From contig CM038221.1 of NCBI GenBank assembly GCA_021442155.1, positions 147,737,601 through 147,801,600 on the forward strand: 64,000 nucleotides of DNA. The letters are read 5' to 3'. The notes under the pieces are model-generated. The model was not told the DNA's origin. It saw only the letters and a list, made by a program, of their open reading frames with translations, and searched no databases. Of the stretch, positions 11,331 to 24,778 are shown in pieces; within the stretch, counting starts at the first letter, position 1; every line of letters begins with the position of its first letter. This stretch comes from Cymbidium sinense. Its lineage: Eukaryota; Streptophyta; Magnoliopsida; Asparagales; Orchidaceae. The translations under genes and the position numbers were made by a program.

Positions 11331-11699
11331 TCGGCTTTGTGCATTTGTTGAGGTAGACGAAGAAGGAAGAGAGGGGGAACTTACGGCTTGTGTGCGACTT
11401 GGACGAGAGGAGAAAAAAATGGAAGAAGAAGAAAATGAGGGAATTGTCGGTTCTTTAAGGAGGAAGGAGAACGGTTTCCTGTTGCATGAGGCTCGAACGA
11501 AGATGGCTTTTTTTGTGGCTAGAGAAGAAGAAGAGAGGAAGGAATTGGTAGAGCCGAGAGATGGAGCGCAGAGAGGAATTGGAAGGGATTTGGGTCGGAT
11601 TGGGTTGGATCGAGTCAGTTGAGTGGGATTAAATAAAAATATTTTTTATTGTTTAATCGACTTTAATATGAACCTTATGCCGACCTCAACATACGGTTG

Positions 11700-12540
11700 A
11701 TACATATATTGATTTAAGGTTATTTTGATATTCTGAATGCAACGGCGCAGTTTGTTTCACGATTGGAGGTTGTTTGGTTCAAATTGTCATCAAATTGGAT
11801 CAATTTTAGCTCAAAATTCACATTATCAATTATGACTGCTCGATTTTCATGCAGACTTGTCTGAATTGAGTGCGAATAGCCTTACTTGAAAGATTTAAAC
11901 GTTTCAAAACTAACGACTCAATCAATTTTGTGAACGGAGATTATTTGGTTTAAGTCGATGCCTCCTGACCTCGATATGCATGTAGGCGTGTTGATGACTC
12001 GATCGCTTGATCAGTTGATCATCAGGTTATACAATATTTATATACTAACCAGTTTCGATGTTCTAAATACAATGGCAAAGTTCCTCCACCGATCGGAGGT
12101 CATTTGGACTGATTTTGGCGACATCAAGTGTATTTCAAACTCGATTTACGTGCTGCCACTTCTGATCATTCGGTATTTATACAGACTCATTCGAATTGAG
12201 TGTGAATAGTCTTACTTGATAGATTTTGATGTTTTGAAGCTAACGGTGTAATCAATTTCACGAACAGAGGTTGTTTGGACATCATCGCAACTTCTCGACT
12301 CCGATATGTGCATTAGCACATTAATAGCTCGATCGGTTAATCTTTAGATTATGCAATATTTATATTTTGACCAATTTCGATGTTCTGAATGCAATGGTGA
12401 AGTTGTTAGTCGATCGGAGATCATTTGGACTGATTTCGGCGATGTTTGGCGCATCTCAGCTTTGATTTGTGCTATAGAGCATCCGAAGTCAATCAAATTC
12501 ACCTTATAAGCTCGATTCGGCTTGTGTAGCATATGTGAAG
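11700..12540. repeat. Degenerate tandem array, period about 325-330 bp, roughly 2.5 units
   Basis: The phrase GAT(G/A)TTCT(G/A)AAT(G/A)CAA(T/C)GG starts near 11,729, 12,056 and 12,379. Each is followed by CGATCGGAGGTCATTTGGACT-like sequence. A second phrase, AATCAATTT(T/C)(G/A)TGAACGGAG, lies near 11,921 and 12,250. Units are diverged, with many transitions at CG sites. No coding sequence is seen. From 12,541 to about 12,716 a CACC/CATC-rich simple tract follows. Confidence 0.75.
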
Positions 12541-13276
12541 GTCAACAACCACTACTATATGTCACCTGCTGCTCTCAAGCACCAACCTCTCGTCGTTTGT
12601 CATCAATAACCACCAATTGACGATAGTCATTCACTGCTATTGTCCGTCATCATCTATCACCTGCCATTACGCCCACCTATCACCTGTCATCATCACCAAT
12701 TACCTCTCAATGACTAAGATAAAATTATTCAAAAAATTTTAAAAAATAAGAATTTATTTTAGAACCATTTAAGCACAAAAATGAATATCTTAAATTTATT
12801 TTACATCAATTAAATATCTTAAAGTATTTTAGTTAATTTGCACTGCATTTAGAATGCCCTATAACTTTAACTATTTTCAACTAAATAAATCCTGAATAAC
12901 CTAAAAATAGAACCTAAATAACATGAACATTATATATACTTAACATAGATGAGTTAATTTCATAACAATTTTGTTAACTCTTTTTATCAGTTAAATAATC
13001 AATTAGATTAGTGAGAGAATTAGATAATTCAAAATATGTCTTAACCTCTAAATTTAATGAAAATAAATTACTTTGATTTATTTTATCAGTCAACAAAAGT
13101 AATAAGAATGTTGATAAAATTTTAAGTCAACGAAAGTTTTAAAATTTTATGTTATAAAAAGAGTTAGAAAAAGTTTATGAAAAAAAAAAATCTGTACTCA
13201 AAAGCAGTAAATAGTATAATTAATGTTGCTTAACTAAAATAATTTATTTTAATCTAATTGAAGTCCACATTTCAGA

Positions 13277-13280
<4 letters not shown>

Positions 13281-13328
<48 letters not shown>
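13281..13328. repeat. (GA)n microsatellite
   Basis: About 24 uninterrupted GA units. Confidence 0.98.
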
Positions 13329-13332
<4 letters not shown>

Positions 13333-15691
13333 ATTGTCATCGTTTAAAAAAAAATTGCTTTAAAAGATTTGTGGTATTCGTTGCATGGTAAATATATGGG
13401 ATTTCATCTCCGTTATAAAATGCAATAAAGTGAAAGAATCATTTTTGTGTGCGACGGCAAAGTTGGCCTTTTGCATTACATGCATCCAACTGTAGATCTC
13501 GACCTGCATTAAGTTTTTCAGGAACTTGTTTTCTCACTAACCACAGAATCGGTTCTTGAAGTTTAGTAAATAATCTTTAAATAATCGCATTTTAATTATT
13601 ATCATACAATTATTTATGTGTTAGTTGAAATGAAATTTCAAATCAAGTATTTAATATTTGATTAAATGTCTCTATACAACTCGTTGTCATATTAATTTCC
13701 ATCAAAAGAACTGAGATGATTAGCCGTCAAACATACAATCCCTTATATAAAAGGCAATCCAAATATTGTTTATGATAAAACGGCCCAATACGGGCACACC
13801 ACTTATGTGATTAACAGTTGCATGTAACTATCAAACCAACTCCCAAGTTCCGTGTCTGATTGCTTTCTTTAGTGGTGTCTATTGTAACAACGTTTCTGAA
13901 CTTATCCTAAAGATAATATATGTGAATCCAAAATATTCTTTCTATTCTGAACCACGTGATAGTTCGAGGCTTAGGCACCCGAGCATTTCTCTTGGACACG
14001 ACAAACCATTAATACGAAGGACCAAACTATTTGGAGCCAATTTTGTTGCATTCTGTATCTTTATTTCCACGTAATGTGATAAGTTCTTATTTTTATTTTA
14101 TTCGAATCTTCATCTACATTTCAAACCCAAAGTTTAAGAAAATGTAAATTAAATTAAATTTATGAGAGAGGAATAGCCCACAATTAAGCCGTTGTTTGTT
14201 TTGATCGATTAAGATTATATATATATATATATATATATACAGATAGATAACATGAACATAAAATATAAGAAAATTAAATAACTTTGTAAGCCTAATAGAA
14301 AATTTAATTATTTAAACAAAAAAGTGAGAATAAGTATAATTTAGAAGGAGAAGAGAGGAGAAGGCTGGAGAGAACAGTGTATATATCTAAGAAAGAGGAT
14401 TTTTTCACAATTGATCACCTTCATAGCTTTTGATCTAATAAGGATAGACATGAATTGGATTTCTTTGAGTTGAATAGAAGCAAAGTGGAGGTTTGACAGC
14501 TTAAACATGTGTGAAAAAGGGAATAGATACAAATTAATGACTAAGAAGGAAATGAAAGGGGAAGGGAGAAGCTATCATATTAATGAAAATTTTTAATAGA
14601 GTCAAGCTTACTAATAAAAAATCTAGTAGTATCAGTGATGAATAAATTCACTGGATATGCTTTTAATAATATATGTTTGTTTTCTCGTAGTGAACATATC
14701 CATTACGAATAGTTGTCCTAAGAAATGATTGTTTTCATATGATTTGTTACTTCTCCGAGTTTTTAAAACCTCAACAAATCTCTATCTCATAAGCTACAAT
14801 AAATTATGCCCCCAAGAAAGATACAATCTACACTCAATAATTTGTTGTGCTTTTAAGTCATCTTTGATATGAATGTATTAATCTTAATGTGTTGCACCTT
14901 ATGGAGTCATTTCCTTGAACCTTAGAATCATAGCCAATTTTTATGATCGCTTCAAGCTTCTCTCTCTCTCTCTCTGCAAGAATAACTCTAAGATTTAGTT
15001 TGAGTGGATGCATCCTTCAGCATATTTATAACCTAATTTTACTTGTGATATCTAACAAGAAGAAACTCATGATTGATATGAAACTTTTTAGATAATGTAA
15101 TCAATAGGCCCTCTATCAATAGTATACTATGTCCATTAGAGTGGCTTGATGACAAAATCATATGATCTTAATGGTGTTGAGCTACATCTCCATCCATAAA
15201 CTTAATTTCCATCCACTATTGAATCTTCTTTTTTATTCTAAGACAAATGTTGAGCTTTATTTTTAGTGGATATATCCATCATCATGCTTCCAAATAACTC
15301 TACACAAGATATCAAATTGGAAGCTACTCAAAGCTTTTATTTAGACTCCCTAGACATTAAAGCCTCGAGGACCCCCTTCGCTAATAGGCTATATCCATAA
15401 GATTTTCCCCTAATGGCATAATCATAATGGTTTTGACCTTTCATCCTAATTCTTATCTCCTCATCTATAAACTAACTTCTATCTAACAATCAAAAGTATA
15501 TTGGCATTCTTAATTGAGAGTGTTCTTGTATATCTAGCCTCATATTATATATTTGAAACTTCATGCTATTTAGAGTTTATTTCTCAATGTTTTAAATTAA
15601 AAAAATGAAATATAAATAGCACAACAAGCTCATGAGCGTCAAAGCCCACATTACTACATAATTAGAAATCAAGGATAGTTGCCAAGATTTA
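13329..15691. other. AT-rich stretch with no gene recognised
   Basis: No translated segment resembles a known family. An (AT)n run of 25 bp sits at 14,215-14,239. A 63-codon minus-strand frame at 14,341-14,532 lacks any motif. Confidence 0.55.
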
Positions 15692-15933
15692 GGGAGATTT
15701 ACATACATACCATACAATTCTTATGTATTTACATATCTAACACCTAAACTTCAATTTTTACGTATATAACACCTTAATCTTCAATATCACATCAAAAATA
15801 TCACTTTATTCACTTTTTAAAAGTGAAATGCACCTTTTTTAAGCATAGTAAAGTGTTAGATAAGTAAATATCTAACTTTAGGTGTTAGATATGTAAATAC
15901 ATAAGAATTATGTGGTATGTATGTAAATCCCCC
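15692..15933. mobile_element. Tourist/PIF-Harbinger-like MITE, 242 bp
   Basis: Terminal inverted repeats of about 57 bp: the left end begins GGGAGATTTACATACATACC, and the right end read in reverse begins GGGGGATTTACATACATACC. Both continue to a shared CTTATGTATTTACATATC and ACACCTAAA. The element is flanked by TTA on both sides (15,689-15,691 and 15,934-15,936). A 3-bp TTA/TAA target site with GGG termini is typical of PIF/Harbinger-derived MITEs. There is no coding capacity. Confidence 0.85.
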
Positions 15934-17375
15934 TTAATTCTATGGACTGAATAAAAAAAAATTAAATGAAATGAAAATGACAAGAGATAGGTTAGGAAAG
16001 GTTTTTTTATGATTAAAATTGAGTTTTATTTTATTTATTTATTTTTTTTTTTTTTTTTTGGAGAAGAGGATATGTGAGTCACATCGATGGTAAATAGTTT
16101 TTTTATTATACTTGGATAGAAATTTTTTGATAAAAATGGTATATTGATATTTTTGAAATAAATTAATTATCAAGTAATTTTATTGAAGTCAAATAGATAT
16201 TATAAAATTATAAAGTAAAATAAAATTTTATTTTTCGTAAATAATCCTTTGAAATCAAATATATTTAAAAATATGAAGAATAGTCAAAGATGGCCTCTAT
16301 ATGATATTATCTATTTATATAATGATTGATCTCGAAGATTGTCATCATCGTATTAGAAGTAAATATAAAGAATAAAATATACTTGAGTATAAGAGTAGAG
16401 AGACAAATTCAAAGGCCATGCTATCCAATACCTAAAGAGATAATTATTTACAACTAATCCTAAAAAAAATTTGAAAATAAGTGTGTCCTACCTTATAAAG
16501 TGATGTGTTATACCTCTTATTAGATCCCTCATTATAAACAATGAACAAATTCAAAAGAACATTTTTATCTAAATTCACTTAAATTTTATTCAAATATAAT
16601 AATTTCTTTTTTTTATTTAACCTTTGAGAAACCCCTATAATTGTCCCTAGGGGAGTAAATGAACTGAGTTAGCTAGTGAGCTGGTTTGAGCTCAAGAGCT
16701 CGACATGTTGAGCCAGGAGCTCAAGCTTGAGCACAAATTATAACTTGCTAAGTAATCAAGGTCGAGCTTAAGTTTAGCCTAACTATGCTTTAGTACTCCT
16801 TGTGCTACTCGATAAGACTTTCGATTATATATAACATCCTAATCAGCCTACACACACAAGTTGGTCTACCGTCTTAACTAGTCCAATGCTCTAATTCAAA
16901 CTTTCACTCTCCAACCACAAGAGTCACTTTCGGGAAAACCTAAATCTTAGACTCATAGTAATGGAGATTTAAGCTCTACCGACACTTTCGCCTCGCCTAT
17001 GTCTCCATCATTCTACATCTACGTCCACCTTCATATACATCTCTACCGATGACTCCAACCCTGATGACTTATCTCTGGCTCTACAACTTTTCCAGTACAG
17101 GCAAGCTCTCTCTCTCTCTCTCTAACACACACATACATAAGGAATTTGAGCTGAGCTTGAGTTTAATGTTTTCAAATGAGCCGAGTATGAGTTTAAAAAG
17201 CTAGGTATTTGAGTTGAGCTCAAGTTTAGTGCGATATGTCATGAAAGGCAAATCTAAGATCTTTTTTTTTAAGCGTGGGCTAAAATTTTACTCTTAAATT
17301 TCATTTTAGATTGCAATAGTTGTCAGCTAATAAAACATCAACAATGATTTGGTGATGATCGTGGTGGTCCCTAAG

Positions 17376-17451
<76 letters not shown>

Positions 17452-18068
17452 GTAAAATATTTCTCTAAATTTATACACTTATTTCATAAAATTTAAATTC
17501 ATTCTAATATAATTTATATTAAAATATTCTAACATAATTTTTTTTGTCTACGTATTATTATAGACTTTCGTAACTGGTCACGTTGAAAAATATGACTTTG
17601 AAAATTCTATAAATACATAAATTTATTTATTTCTGTTTGATAAAATAAATATAATGTAAATTTTTTTGAAAGTTTTGGATAGCTAATGAGCGAGGCGATA
17701 GTGGGAAAAGGACGAGCAACAACACAGCACAATGAGCAAATGTCTCAACACTTTACATAGATATTTTAGAATCAGATATATTTAGATAAATTTTAAATAA
17801 ACTTAAATTTAAACATTTCGTGAATTTCAAATGAATTACATTATTTTAAAATTTTACTTTTGCAACGTCTCAAATAAAAAAAAGAGCTAAAATCGTGCAT
17901 TTAATTTACTTTACTTTCCTACTTAATCATTATTTTTTAATTAAAAATATTATCACTGTTTATAATTTATAGAATTATTTTATATAAATTATGGACGCTT
18001 ATCGGATAATATCGACGAATATTGAATATTGAAATTTATAGATAATTATGTTATTTTATATTATGGTA

Positions 18069-18071
<3 letters not shown>
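15934..18071. other. Intergenic AT-rich DNA
   Basis: No gene. Contains a poly-T run near 16,041-16,062. A segment at 16,650-17,230 has recurring GAGCTCAAG, GAGCTTGAG and GAGCCGAG words in opposite orientation at its ends, which may be a decayed non-autonomous DNA element. Confidence 0.45.
17377..17447. repeat. (AT)n tract
   Basis: About 35 uninterrupted AT units. Confidence 0.97.

Positions 18072-18152
<81 letters not shown>
18072..18152. repeat. (AT)n tract
   Basis: About 40 AT units. An 89-codon frame across it (18,029-18,298) is a simple-repeat artefact. Confidence 0.97.
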
Positions 18153-18155
<3 letters not shown>

Positions 18156-18275
18156 GTGAATGCAGTATGGGGCTACTAGGAGCACGTGCCTCCACTGCCT
18201 ATTATCCCATTATATTAAAATTTATAAAATATATTTTAATGCAGATAAAATTGATGAGAATTCTCACCTTTCTAC

Positions 18276-21200
18276 TAGGGGTGTGCATTCGGATTTAAAA
18301 AATTCATAATCCGCGATAAGATTTAATATAATCAGAACCAATCCAATCGAAAAAAAAGTTCGGATTTTCGGTTCGATTTTTTAAAAATCGAAAATAATTA
18401 AAATAAAACAAATGTTATTTAATTAAAATGATCTATTTGATATTTCAGAATTCGTTTTATCGTTTATGATTTATATTTTTTGAAATAGAAATACTCATAT
18501 TTTTGAAAAAGGTTTATTTTTTGAATTATGATTTGAAAGACTTTGTCACTTTTATTTAATAAAAAATAAATATTAAATTTATTACACTAATTAACTTACA
18601 CAACACCCGTAATGTAATAAAATATATTTCAAGAAACGCTTTCTTCAAATATCTTTTCTTTCACAAAGATAACACATTTTCCATTAAACCAATAAAATTT
18701 ATATGCTAAAAAAAGAAAATTTTCAATTGCAATATTAGTATATTACAAATATTCATAAACATTCCACATTTAAAAGAATTATAATTACATATCAATAAAC
18801 ATTCATAAACATTTTCAATTTCTCTAATAGACTAATTCTCTTCCACATTTACAAAAGGAAGCATCAAGATTGCCCATTTGCCCGCATTCGATGAAAGAGT
18901 TTCATTTTAACCTTTGCATATTTCTTTTTCAGCTAAAATGATAATCTACAAAACACAGATATAAGTAGTTATTAAACTTTGATAAGCAATAATATTAAAA
19001 GATTTAAAGATCTAATCATCTAACTAAAAGAGGTGAAAAGCAACAAATATAACAAATACATAAATATAAGAACTTTTAATAAAAAAACCTGACCTGAAGT
19101 TTACCTGTGAGGCTGTGCTTAATGGCAATGCTCATAGTTTCTGATTAATGACTTGAAATATTAAACTATTTATGATTGTAACTCTACTAATATTCTTTTG
19201 TGGCAATAACAGGATATATTTTATTATGATTAGAAATAGGAGATTAAACAAAGAGAGATTAAAAAATGAAAATAAAATTCAAAAGAAAATAAAGAGGCTC
19301 GGTCAAAAAATTACTAAGAGCAAGAATATGTGAGCATCCAAACTCATTGGAGGTTACAATCACATATAATGCTACCAACGATAGTAAATGAAATATAACA
19401 TCAAAGTCATCATAAATCACGCCAAACATTTCCAAACTATAAACAAACCCTCCTGTAGTAAACATTAAACAACTCCACCAGATCCAAAGATAACAAATTA
19501 CAAAATAATTGATCTACTTTCTTTCGATTTCACCGATAACAAAATGGAATTGTCGTCAATAGATAAGGATAAGTGATATGTTGGAGCGAGCAATCCATGC
19601 TCACATTCGATTTCGAAATAACATCAAAACCATCATCTTTTATAATAACAAGGTTCATTTATCAAAAGGGAAACAACACCCAACACCAACACAAAACCAA
19701 CACCCATCAAAGAGAGAAACAGAAAGAAATCTATAGGGAAACCAACACCCAAACGATCCGAATAACCATCAAAGGCTCAAAGCCACCACCAATGAAGCGG
19801 GAAAAAACCAGAATATAAGCGTTAATAAATGAAAATGAAAACACCAAGATCACTTTTGTATGTCTCTGTTCTCACCTAAATATTGGTATTGCATATTATG
19901 TTAATTTACCTTTCCAAAGACATAACATCGACAGCAGCCCAAGACCCCAAAGGCAAAATCTCCACCCAAAATCCCAAATAGGCTGAATGGCTAATAGGAA
20001 GCTGCAAAATAGTAGAATATAAGTAACAACAGCCAACACCCAACAGAGAGAGGAAACAAGAAAGCTGAAACCGAAATCCATAGGGAGACCAAGAGGGCAT
20101 CCAAAACCAGAAATAACCATCAAAGCCACCACAATGAAAAGCGGTAGCTGAGAAAAACACCACATCCAAAGACCACCAGTCACCTCAAGATGGCAAGAAG
20201 CAAATACCAGGAAACACCGAAACATCCAACATTGTTAACAATCATAACATGGTGGAAGATGACTTTAAGTCTTTAACATTCAATACAAATAGCAAAATAA
20301 ATAAGACTATAAGAGGGATTCAATACCAATAGCCAATGTAGAACAGTAGAAGCATCAAACATCCAAGGCAAGATAACAACCAATCCCAAGTCACCAAGCC
20401 ATGGAGACTGAGAGCCACAACCAGCTGAAACCAGGAAAAGGAAAACAACCAAACAAAATTGAAAAAAACTAAAGCTAAGCAAATCCTTAAGAGTTAAGAG
20501 GCCATTAAGTTTAGGAAAACAACAAAGAGCTAACTTGTATTTGTATCGTAGACGATTCAGATGATCATTTCAATTCTTTACCAAAAGATTGGATCATCTA
20601 TAACCTTTGATAGATATGAAAGAAAAAGAATTAATATATAATATAGTATGGTAGTGATGTATGGCTGAAAAAAAAAGTGTTGTAAGTAGTTGGAAAAGTC
20701 TAAAATATATAACAATACATTCATCAAATTTATCAATGTCACGAATGTTCTCCTCAACATTGACTGGCTCATTTGTCCACTTTGCTCTCATCCAATCTTG
20801 GGCACAAATAAGAGCTTGCACTATTTTAGGAGATAAAGAGCTCCTAAAAGCATCTAGAACACACCACCACTAAAAGTAGACTCAGAAGCTACAGTTGATA
20901 TAGGAACAACCAAAATATCTCTAGCCATTTGAGATAAGATGGGAAACCTTGGAGCATTAACCTTCCACCATGTTAAAATATTAAAGTCATCTTGCATAAT
21001 TTCAGAGTCTTTAGCCAAGTATTTATCTAAGTCTGTTTTACTCTCAAGATCATCTCTCCCATAATTATGCCTCTTAAACTTCTCAACCATCATGTACTTT
21101 CTCCCCCCATCCCTTGGATCATGATGGCTTAATTGGCTTTCAACAATATTTTGTCTTATCTCGTAGAGCAATTTCATCTCTATTCCGTTAACTAACTTCA

Positions 21201-24200
21201 TCTTATAATCATAGAACATATCAAGCTATACCTTATTGCTCGTGCCAAATTAGCCCCCTCCAAGCTAGGATACATATCCACTACAACAAATTCAATATAT
21301 CTAAGTTTGAACCTAGGATCAAGTACAACTGCAAGATAAATATTCATATTCATTTTATCAACACAACCCCAATACTTATCAAACTTTACTTTCATTTTCT
21401 TTGCCATGGTGCTAACTTCAATATCATTATGTGATTCCCAACTTTGAAGCACACATTGGACCTCCGCAATCTCATGAAAGAAAGTGTTTGAAGTAACATA
21501 TAAGGAACCGGAAATGCACAGAGTTAGCTCATAAAATCTTTCTAAGAATGTTACAAGCCTTCTTGCATTCTCCCAATCACCATCACATGGAACTCCACCT
21601 CCACCATGTACTTCCTTCTCCAACTCTATTCTAAATTGAGGATCAACCTCTTCATATCTCTCAAAAGCTTTTTGAAACTGAAGCATAGAATTTAACATCA
21701 GATATGTAGAATTCCACCTTGTAGGTACATCCAAACACAACAAGCTTTTGCTTTGTATTTTTTCAATTTCAATGTATTCTTTGAATTTTTTAAGTCTTGA
21801 TGGACCTTTAATGTACCTCACGCTTCTTACAGCTGATCTACCAACCTCCTTAATTCCAACAATAAGATTTATAATATGTGCAACACATCTCATGTGTAAG
21901 AACTTACAATCAAGAACACTTCCCTGCTTTAGAAAATTTCTTCTACAAATGATTGATAATACCATTATTGGCTAGCATTATCAAGCATTATAAATACTAC
22001 ATTAATACCCTAATCAATCAAACATCTCTACCTCCCAACAATCTCCCCTCTATGACTATATATGGGACAAAAATTAATGACTCTCTTATTTAACTTCCAA
22101 TCTTCATCAATATAGTGCACGGTTAGACACATGTAATTAATTCTCAATTGATGTCCATGTCTGGTTGTCAAGCAAACCTTATAGTTGAATCTCGTAATAT
22201 TTTTTTTCAAATCATTTTTCTCATCTAAGTAAAATTAAAAGTAGTCACGAGTGAGTGTCCAACGGGAAGGTATTTTAAACATTGGGCAACATTGAGTCAT
22301 AAAATATTTGAACCCATATCCTTCAACATCTTTGAATGGTAATTCATCCATAATAATCATGGTCGCTAAAGCTTTTCTAACTTTCTTGATCAAACTTCTA
22401 AGCTTTGAGACTTCCGTTATTTGTTCACCTTTGTCACTAGGTTGCAATACTAGTAGAGTTTGATTTTTTCCATGTTATGAGGATTCTGACATACGATAAA
22501 TGTGTCCGTAAGTTGTAGTACATTAAGCTTTGTATCACTATGATAAGTCTTCCCACAATAGTTACATTTACTCATCTTTTCTCCAATGGAACTATTAAAT
22601 TTAGTAAAATGATCCCAGACATCTGATCTTGGTCGAACTGTCTTTCTTGTTCTCTTTTCAAAAGATGACTTGCTACTTGAAGCACTTGCAATACAATGGA
22701 TATTATCTTGATTGATAGGTGTTTGATTTTGGGAAGAACCAAATCATCTTTAGAACTCTCTCCATTGAGACATCTAATCAAAGTGTAAAGAGATCAAGTA
22801 AAAATAAGCCAAATGGAAGGATTAATAAGACTTAAGTATAGCTACCTTATTCTAATCGTAATAACAAAAAATGATAGAAGAAATTTAAAAAAATAAGACA
22901 GTTATCAAATAATTATATTTTCAATAAATTTTGTACTGTATAATTACATTATTATTCTGTACACTCAAAAAGCTAATTTTTACGTAATGGAAAGGTAATC
23001 CAAATTTTCTGAAGAAACCATTCCAAAGTGGCTTCTTCTCCTTGTTTTTGCTACAAAATAAAATTGAAATTAGTATGGTTTGATAAATTCATATGCTTTT
23101 TTAATATGTATATTTAAGAATAGGTTATGATACAAGTTAGGTTGGTGCATAGATTTTGAGAGAAATGGTTGCAATGCAAGTCCTAGAAATGATGGTTGTG
23201 TTGTTATTAGGGTTGCAATACAAGCTTTGACATGCTAATGCCTATTATGCAAGCGAGGTTGTATCATATTATTTAAAGAGAATATATTATATTATATCAA
23301 CTGGTAGAAAGAATACTACATATAAATATTCTCTCTGAAATGAGAATTGATATAAGGAAGATTGACCTCTCAGATTAATCTCAAACCCTCTCTTCCACTA
23401 TTGTGACTTTTGAAAGCTAAGGTATAATATTAAAAGAGTATTTGAGTGAGGCCAATAAACTACCTCTCAAGCCTTGATTCCAGTTCCAACAACTTCCTTG
23501 AACTCATATCATTTAAGCTCATATTATAGCCTTTAAACGAGTTGGGGGGCTACATGAGGTACCCTCTTCATTGCTTGATCGTTTAGATAACACATGCTTT
23601 TATAACTTATACCTTTATTTCATCATGTAAATCACATCAAGAGATTTTAATCAAGCTCAAAAATACTCAATTTAATTAAACAGATGAGAAGAAAATGATT
23701 TACCTCATTACCTGGCAAACTAATTTCAGCTCTAGCTTAATTTATATATACATAAAATTTCAAATGATCTAATAAGCTAGAATATATCATATCAGGAATG
23801 ATAAGAGCTGGTTATGCTTCAGCCTTCAAGCCTTAACATTCACATAAATCACATTTAGAATGCATTTTCCAAAATATAGAGAAACATGCTTTAAGAAAAA
23901 CACTAAGACAGAAGTTCAGAAAAAACTGAATTTATAACAAAAGTCACAGAACAAATCAGCCAGCAAACATAACAAAATAATCCATTACTCCATTCAGATT
24001 GCAGCCGTCGGCCGATAAGAAATACCACAGAACCTGCCTCGGCCCTCCGCCCTCTGGAAATCAGAAATTCAGAATAGTAAACAATTCCAACTCCAACTCT
24101 CCAAGTCTCCAAACTTCCAAAGCAGAAGCCACAAACAAAACACTAAACAAGTAAATAGAATAAAAAGAATCCATGAGAATCGAGACAAAACCTGCTGCAT

Positions 24201-24770
24201 TGCTGAATTTGAGAAGAAGGGAGAAGCTAGCGGCATTTTGATTCGACGACCAGTGAGAAGGAAGAAGTCGAGAAGAAGCGAAAAAGCAATGAAACGAGCA
24301 CGTCCACAGTTGATAGCCCTACACGAATAATCGAGCAGGAAGTCAAAGATGAAGAGAATTAGAGAAGTAGCGAGAGATAAGACCATAAGGCGATAAGAGA
24401 ACCCTCGACCCTGATCGATGGGAATAATTGGCGATTGCCATTTGTCGATTGCCTTTGCCCTTTGCCTTAGGAGTTTGGAGTTTGGCTTTTGTCGTTTCGC
24501 CTCCCTAGGTCACTTATCGATTTTTTACGCACGAGCCACGACCGAAGCTAAGCCGCTAAGGCCTTCCGACTATCCGAGTTCCGTTCGGTTAATTCGGATT
24601 TTTGGTTTTTTAATATTATAAATTTTTAAATCCAATCCATAATCCAAAAACCAAAATTAGCTAAAATTAAATCCAAAATCCAAAATAAAATTAAAAAACC
24701 GATCCAATTTAAAAAATTCGGTTCGGTTTTAAACGGATTTTCAGTTCAAACCGAATTATGCACACCCCTA
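18276..24770 (-). mobile_element. hAT DNA transposon, 6,495 bp
   Basis: The left end begins TAGGGGTGTGCATTCGG. The right end, read in reverse, begins TAGGGGTGTGCATAATTCGG. Both then continue into AT-rich sequence with GGTT(C/T)GATTT and CGGTTC words. A perfect 8-bp target duplication CTTTCTAC flanks it (18,268-18,275 and 24,771-24,778), as expected for hAT. Transposase remnants lie inside on the minus strand. The left 2.3 kb is non-coding and contains a diverged duplication of about 350 bp (near 19,690-19,810 and 20,040-20,165). The right 2 kb (22,800-24,600) would be the 5' leader, with no clear exon. The perfect duplication contrasts with the broken transposase. Confidence 0.95.
20594..22760 (-). 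pseudogene. hAT transposase (RICESLEEPER-like), disrupted
   Basis: Reading leftward on the minus strand: a BED zinc finger (about 22,560-22,640: RPRSDVWDHF, then CNYCGKTYH), a helical segment (22,235-22,447: DELPFKDVEGYGFKYFM, SRWTLTRDY), the catalytic-core start (22,028-22,210: INYMCLTVHYIDEDWKLNKR), a long open core (21,198-21,965: RCVAHIINLIVGIKEVG, DVPTRWNSTYLM), and the hATC dimerisation domain (20,854-21,219: FNILTWWKVNAPRFPILSQM, VPISTVASESTFS), ending near ALICAQDWMR. At least five frameshifts or stops separate these blocks, so no functional product is expected. Family function, cut-and-paste transposition in the nucleus, is established knowledge. Confidence 0.93.
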
Positions 24771-24778
24771 CTTTCTAC

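Noticed and set aside
18029..18298. 89-codon frame rich in Ile-Tyr
   Set aside because: Produced by the (AT)n tract.
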